Below, piece by piece: positions 61,319-64,000 of a stretch of 64,000 nt of DNA. Where the stretch lies: contig JACQXA010000004.1 in assembly GCA_016208975.1 (NCBI GenBank), forward strand, positions 1,365,015 to 1,429,014, given 5' to 3'. The stretch comes from Nitrospinota bacterium. Lineage in GTDB: Bacteria; Nitrospinota_A; UBA7883; JACRLM01. Numbering within the stretch: position 1 is the stretch's first letter; each line of letters opens with the position of its first letter. The notes beneath the pieces are model-generated. The model did not search any database. It was not told the origin of the DNA and was given only the letters and a program-made list of their open reading frames with translations. A program made the position numbers and the translations under genes.

Positions 61319-63286
61319 TCATACCCCCGCCCCCTTCAGAGCCGCCTCTATGCCGCTGGAAAGGGTCACCCTGTTGCGTCCCCCCAGCTTGGAGCCGTAC
61401 ATGGCGCGGTCCGCGTGTTTAATAAGGGTTTGGGCCTCGTCACCGTCATCGGGGTACAGGGCCACGCCTATGCTCACGCTTATATGTAAGGAAAAGCTCT
61501 TTACTGGAACAGGCTCTTTCATCTCGTCCAGTATTTTTCTTGAAACCACCACGGCGTCGTAAGGACCCGCCAGGTCTTCAAGGAGAATCACAAACTCATC
61601 GCCACCCATGCGGGCCACCGTATCGGAGGCGCGGACGCTGTTTTTCAGCCGTTGCGCCACGGCTCGAAGGATTATATCGCCAGCGTCGTGGCCGTGATTA
61701 TCATTGACGGGTTTTAGATTATCCAGATCCACCAGTAAAACGGCGATACGCTCATGCCGCCGTTTGGCCCGTTCTATGGCGCTTACAAGGCGCTCGTCCA
61801 GCAGATGTCGGTTTGCAAGGCCCGTCAGCGGGTCATGATGGGCCAGTTTGCGCAGGAGTTTTTCGCTTTCCTGCAACTGTTCATTGATACTGGTCAGGTC
61901 CCTTGTGCGGGCGCTCACCAGATCCTCCAATTCATGCTCGGTCCTGGTGAGCGCGTCTATCATGCCTTGCCGGGCGTTGTAAGCCTCTATTTGCGCGGCC
62001 TCCTTTTCCCTTTGCAGGTCGCTAATCCGCTCGGCCAGCGCAAACGAAAGCAAAAGCATCTCCAGCGCCGAACCTATTTGCATGGCGTACAGGGTAAAGA
62101 AATTGGTGGGAATCCAGCCCAGGTTCCGGGCGCCCAGCGCCGCCGTGCCCAACAAAAGCATGGTCCACGCCAGCAGGAAATAGCGGGCGCTGGTGAATCC
62201 GCGGATAAGGCAGACCACGCCGCTTAACGTGGCCACAAAAGAGAAGACCACCCCGGTGACCGACGTGAGCATGGCGCTGTGTTGATACGAAATAAACGGT
62301 ATAAGCGCGATAAGCAGGGAAAATACGCCGCCGCAGGCCATGATGATTTTGTCCAGCGTGGGGGCGGAGCGGCGGGTGTTCAGGAACGTCCTGCAAAAAA
62401 TGGCGCCGAACATGCCGGTGGCGTTAAACCCGGCGATGCTTGCGATGTTGGCCCAGGCCGTGTTCTCCGTCCAGAAATATTCGTTCCCCAACCCGTTCCA
62501 TGAAAGCTGGCCTAGCGCCATGGCCCCCACGAACAGAACGTAATACAGGTAGCCTTTGTCACGCAGAGACAGGAATAAAAGAAAGTTATAGGCGAACAGC
62601 GCCACCAGAGTGCCAAAATACAGGCTTAAAGCCAGATATGCGTTGCGGCTGTGCAAATGGAACGCCTGGGGCGGCCACAAGGTGGAAGAGACGGTAAGAC
62701 TACCCAGCGATTCCACCCGGATAATAAGGGAAACCAGTTTGGATGGAGGAAGCTTAAGCGGGAACACCATGTTCCGGTGCGGGTATGGCCGCTGGCTGAA
62801 AGCCAGCATGTCACCCGAGGTTTGGCGTGACATGACTTCGCCTGATACCGGATCCACCAGATACACATCCACATGGTCCAGGGTAGGGAAGGGAATCTCC
62901 AGAAACCAATCCGTAGGAGAGGCAAGCCGGTTGTTTATATCGGTCTTTATCCAAAACGCGGAGATGGAATATCCAAAATTAGGATTGTCCGATTCTGAGG
63001 GTTTGAACTTTGACGAGTTGGAACTGTCCAGAATATCCGCCAGGGAAAGCTTGTGTCCGGCGTCCTCTATGTAAAGGTAATGACTACCCAGGTTAATGAC
63101 CGCGGAGTCATTCTCAACCACTACTTCTGAACGCGCCGGAACGGGAAAAAACAGAGGAACAATAAAAGCGAAAATTAACAGAAAAGAGACTGGCGCAGTT
63201 CTTGATGCTATCTGTGGACATTCCGGCGCAACCGGGCCGCTATTCCCCAGAGCTTTTTTCAGGCTCCTCAGATAATCATCAAGCAT
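61319..63286 (-). CDS. 7TM-DISM diguanylate cyclase
   Basis: A 655-residue membrane protein. After a signal-like segment (FLLIFAFIVPLFFPVPARS) comes an extracellular 7TMR-DISMED2 sensory domain (about 45-180). Seven spans (about 190-390) follow, then a coiled coil and a GGDEF domain (DPLTGLANRHLLDERL; VARMGGDEFVILLEDL). The inhibitory I-site RxxD (RASD) lies five residues before GGDEF, so product inhibition is expected. It makes cyclic di-GMP, perhaps in response to a periplasmic carbohydrate-like ligand. Start ATG 63286 has GGTGGGA upstream; an earlier in-frame start at 63307 is weaker. Confidence 0.92.
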   Translation of the reverse strand: MLDDYLRSLKKALGNSGPVAPECPQIASRTAPVSFLLIFAFIVPLFFPVPARSEVVVENDSAVINLGSHYLYIEDAGHKLSLADILDSSNSSKFKPSESDNPNFGYSISAFWIKTDINNRLASPTDWFLEIPFPTLDHVDVYLVDPVSGEVMSRQTSGDMLAFSQRPYPHRNMVFPLKLPPSKLVSLIIRVESLGSLTVSSTLWPPQAFHLHSRNAYLALSLYFGTLVALFAYNFLLFLSLRDKGYLYYVLFVGAMALGQLSWNGLGNEYFWTENTAWANIASIAGFNATGMFGAIFCRTFLNTRRSAPTLDKIIMACGGVFSLLIALIPFISYQHSAMLTSVTGVVFSFVATLSGVVCLIRGFTSARYFLLAWTMLLLGTAALGARNLGWIPTNFFTLYAMQIGSALEMLLLSFALAERISDLQREKEAAQIEAYNARQGMIDALTRTEHELEDLVSARTRDLTSINEQLQESEKLLRKLAHHDPLTGLANRHLLDERLVSAIERAKRRHERIAVLLVDLDNLKPVNDNHGHDAGDIILRAVAQRLKNSVRASDTVARMGGDEFVILLEDLAGPYDAVVVSRKILDEMKEPVPVKSFSLHISVSIGVALYPDDGDEAQTLIKHADRAMYGSKLGGRNRVTLSSGIEAALKGAGV

Positions 63287-63389
63287 TAATTCCCACCCCA
63301 AGGCCACCCCGGCTTATGGAATTCAAAAAAACCCCATATGGGCACATTTTAAACCCAACCGGATTTATTTTGAATGAATATAAAAATTC

Positions 63390-63540
63390 GGTGGTGTCTC
63401 AGTTTGAATCTCAAATAATAGACAGATCCTTCACTTCGCTTGCGCTTCGCTCAGGATGACAATGTTATCAACGGCTGTTATATTGTCATTCTGAGCGTAA
63501 GTGAAGAATCTCCCCTGTACTTTCAAACTGGGAGACCACC
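63390..63540 (+). mobile_element. 151-bp MITE-like element, copy 4, with 8-bp target duplication
   Basis: Starts GGTGGTGTCTCAG and ends GGGAGACCACC. The 8-mer AAAAATTC flanks both sides (63382-63389 and 63541-63548), a perfect target-site duplication. The internal arms CGCTCAGGATGACAAT and ATTGTCATTCTGAGCG pair to a long hairpin. It fills most of the 380-base gap between the GGDEF gene and the last gene. Confidence 0.93.
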
Positions 63541-63666
63541 AAAAATTCAATGGCGGGTGTGTTCCTAAAATTTAAAATTGTGTAAAATAAAGAACCCGAT
63601 TGGTCTTTTCAATCACCTTGGCGCGCAATCCGGGCCAAGTATATAACGCATGTTTGGAGTTGTTCT

Positions 63667-64000
63667 TTGAGAAAAATTACCAGGTTCCTGTTTTTATCCT
63701 TGATGCCCGCCATGTTTGCGGCCTGTTCCGTTTCTGAAACAAAGGTGGACCTGGCTTCGGGCCCCAGCGGAGTCCAGGCGGCGGCGGGCAACGGCGCCGT
63801 AACCCTTACATGGAGCGGCATGACGGGGATGGACAGTTACAGGGTGTACTGGAACACATCAGGGGGAGTATCGGCGGGCAACGCCACGGCCATACAGACC
63901 GTTTCCGGAGCCCCATACACCCACGAAGGGCTCGCCAACGGGCAAACGTATTTTTACAGGGTAACCGGCGTAACCTCCGGCGGGGTGGAATCCCCCATGT
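63667..64000 (+). CDS. Lipoprotein with fibronectin type III domain (cut by window edge)
   Basis: A frame open to the right edge, starting at TTG 63667 with GGAG 7 bases upstream. It reads (M)RKITRFLFLSLMPAMFAAC, a lipoprotein signal, followed after about 20 residues by a fibronectin type III domain (VQAAAGNGAVTLTWSGMTGMDSYRVYWNTSGG...YTHEGLANGQTYFYRVTGVTSGG). It is probably surface or periplasm exposed. At least 111 residues are visible; the rest lies outside, so the full role is unknown. Confidence 0.8.
   Translation, partial: MRKITRFLFLSLMPAMFAACSVSETKVDLASGPSGVQAAAGNGAVTLTWSGMTGMDSYRVYWNTSGGVSAGNATAIQTVSGAPYTHEGLANGQTYFYRVTGVTSGGVESPM

Overview
The window is ordinary chromosomal DNA of a GC-rich, Gram-negative-type bacterium. 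The evidence is a heptosyltransferase and a heptose-bisphosphatase domain for LPS, many lipobox signal peptides, an ammonium transporter, flagellar-type proteins, a complete proton-pumping complex I, and MqnC of the futalosine route to menaquinone. The mix (archaeal-type phosphoglycerate mutase, DUF2232 between rpsR and rplI, PAPGSTL-type extracellular repeats) suggests a deeply branching lineage near the former Deltaproteobacteria or Nitrospinota. This is an impression; no rRNA is present to place it.

Layout. 1-664: 5' part of aspartate kinase (minus, cut by the left edge). 887-3427: a small operon of flagellar export/hook-length type genes behind a candidate sigma-28 promoter. 3424-10101 (minus): mqnC, two CNNM/CorC transporters, and an active/inactive pair of M16 peptidases. 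10388-13123: heptosyltransferase, a PAP2-GmhB fusion and a PilZ protein. 13398-19618: Amt, ApgM, a small unknown, ValS and a STAS protein. 19764-21509: rplU-rpmA-obg, with a strong terminator in front of obg. 21684-36633: complex I in the order FG, then ABCD-HIJKLMN, with no separate nuoE. 36760-42118: secreted metzincin, HEAT protein, a nucleotidyltransferase gene beheaded at a mobile repeat, zinc phospholipase C, TPR and cNMP-binding proteins. 42215-44793 (minus): rpsF-ssb-rpsR-DUF2232-rplI. 45204-48605: a lipoprotein subtilase with a 591-bp tandem repeat. 48651-53345: OppF-like ATPase, VanZ, PBP4, RecJ. 53478-59866: HD-GYP regulator, Ppx/GppA, TPR protein, 6-oxopurine phosphorylase, nucleoside-deaminase-like amidohydrolase, Pgi. 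60055-64000: tRNA-Arg(UCU), PQQ-type sugar dehydrogenase, GGDEF protein, and the start of a fibronectin-III lipoprotein.

The most distinctive non-coding feature is a 151-bp transposon-like element present four times (10190, 38603, 44910, 63390). It has terminal inverted repeats and a long internal hairpin. Two copies have perfect 8-bp target duplications; the copy at 38603 has none and sits exactly where a nucleotidyltransferase gene loses its 5' end. Other points worth a second look are the PAP2-GmhB fusion, the deaminase/6-oxopurine-phosphorylase pair in a futalosine-pathway organism, complex I without NuoE and with a second promoter and structured leader before nuoA, two genes with TATAAT exactly 7 bases before the ATG (leaderless mRNAs), and a terminator directly before obg. 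No CRISPR array, prophage or recognisable defence island was seen.
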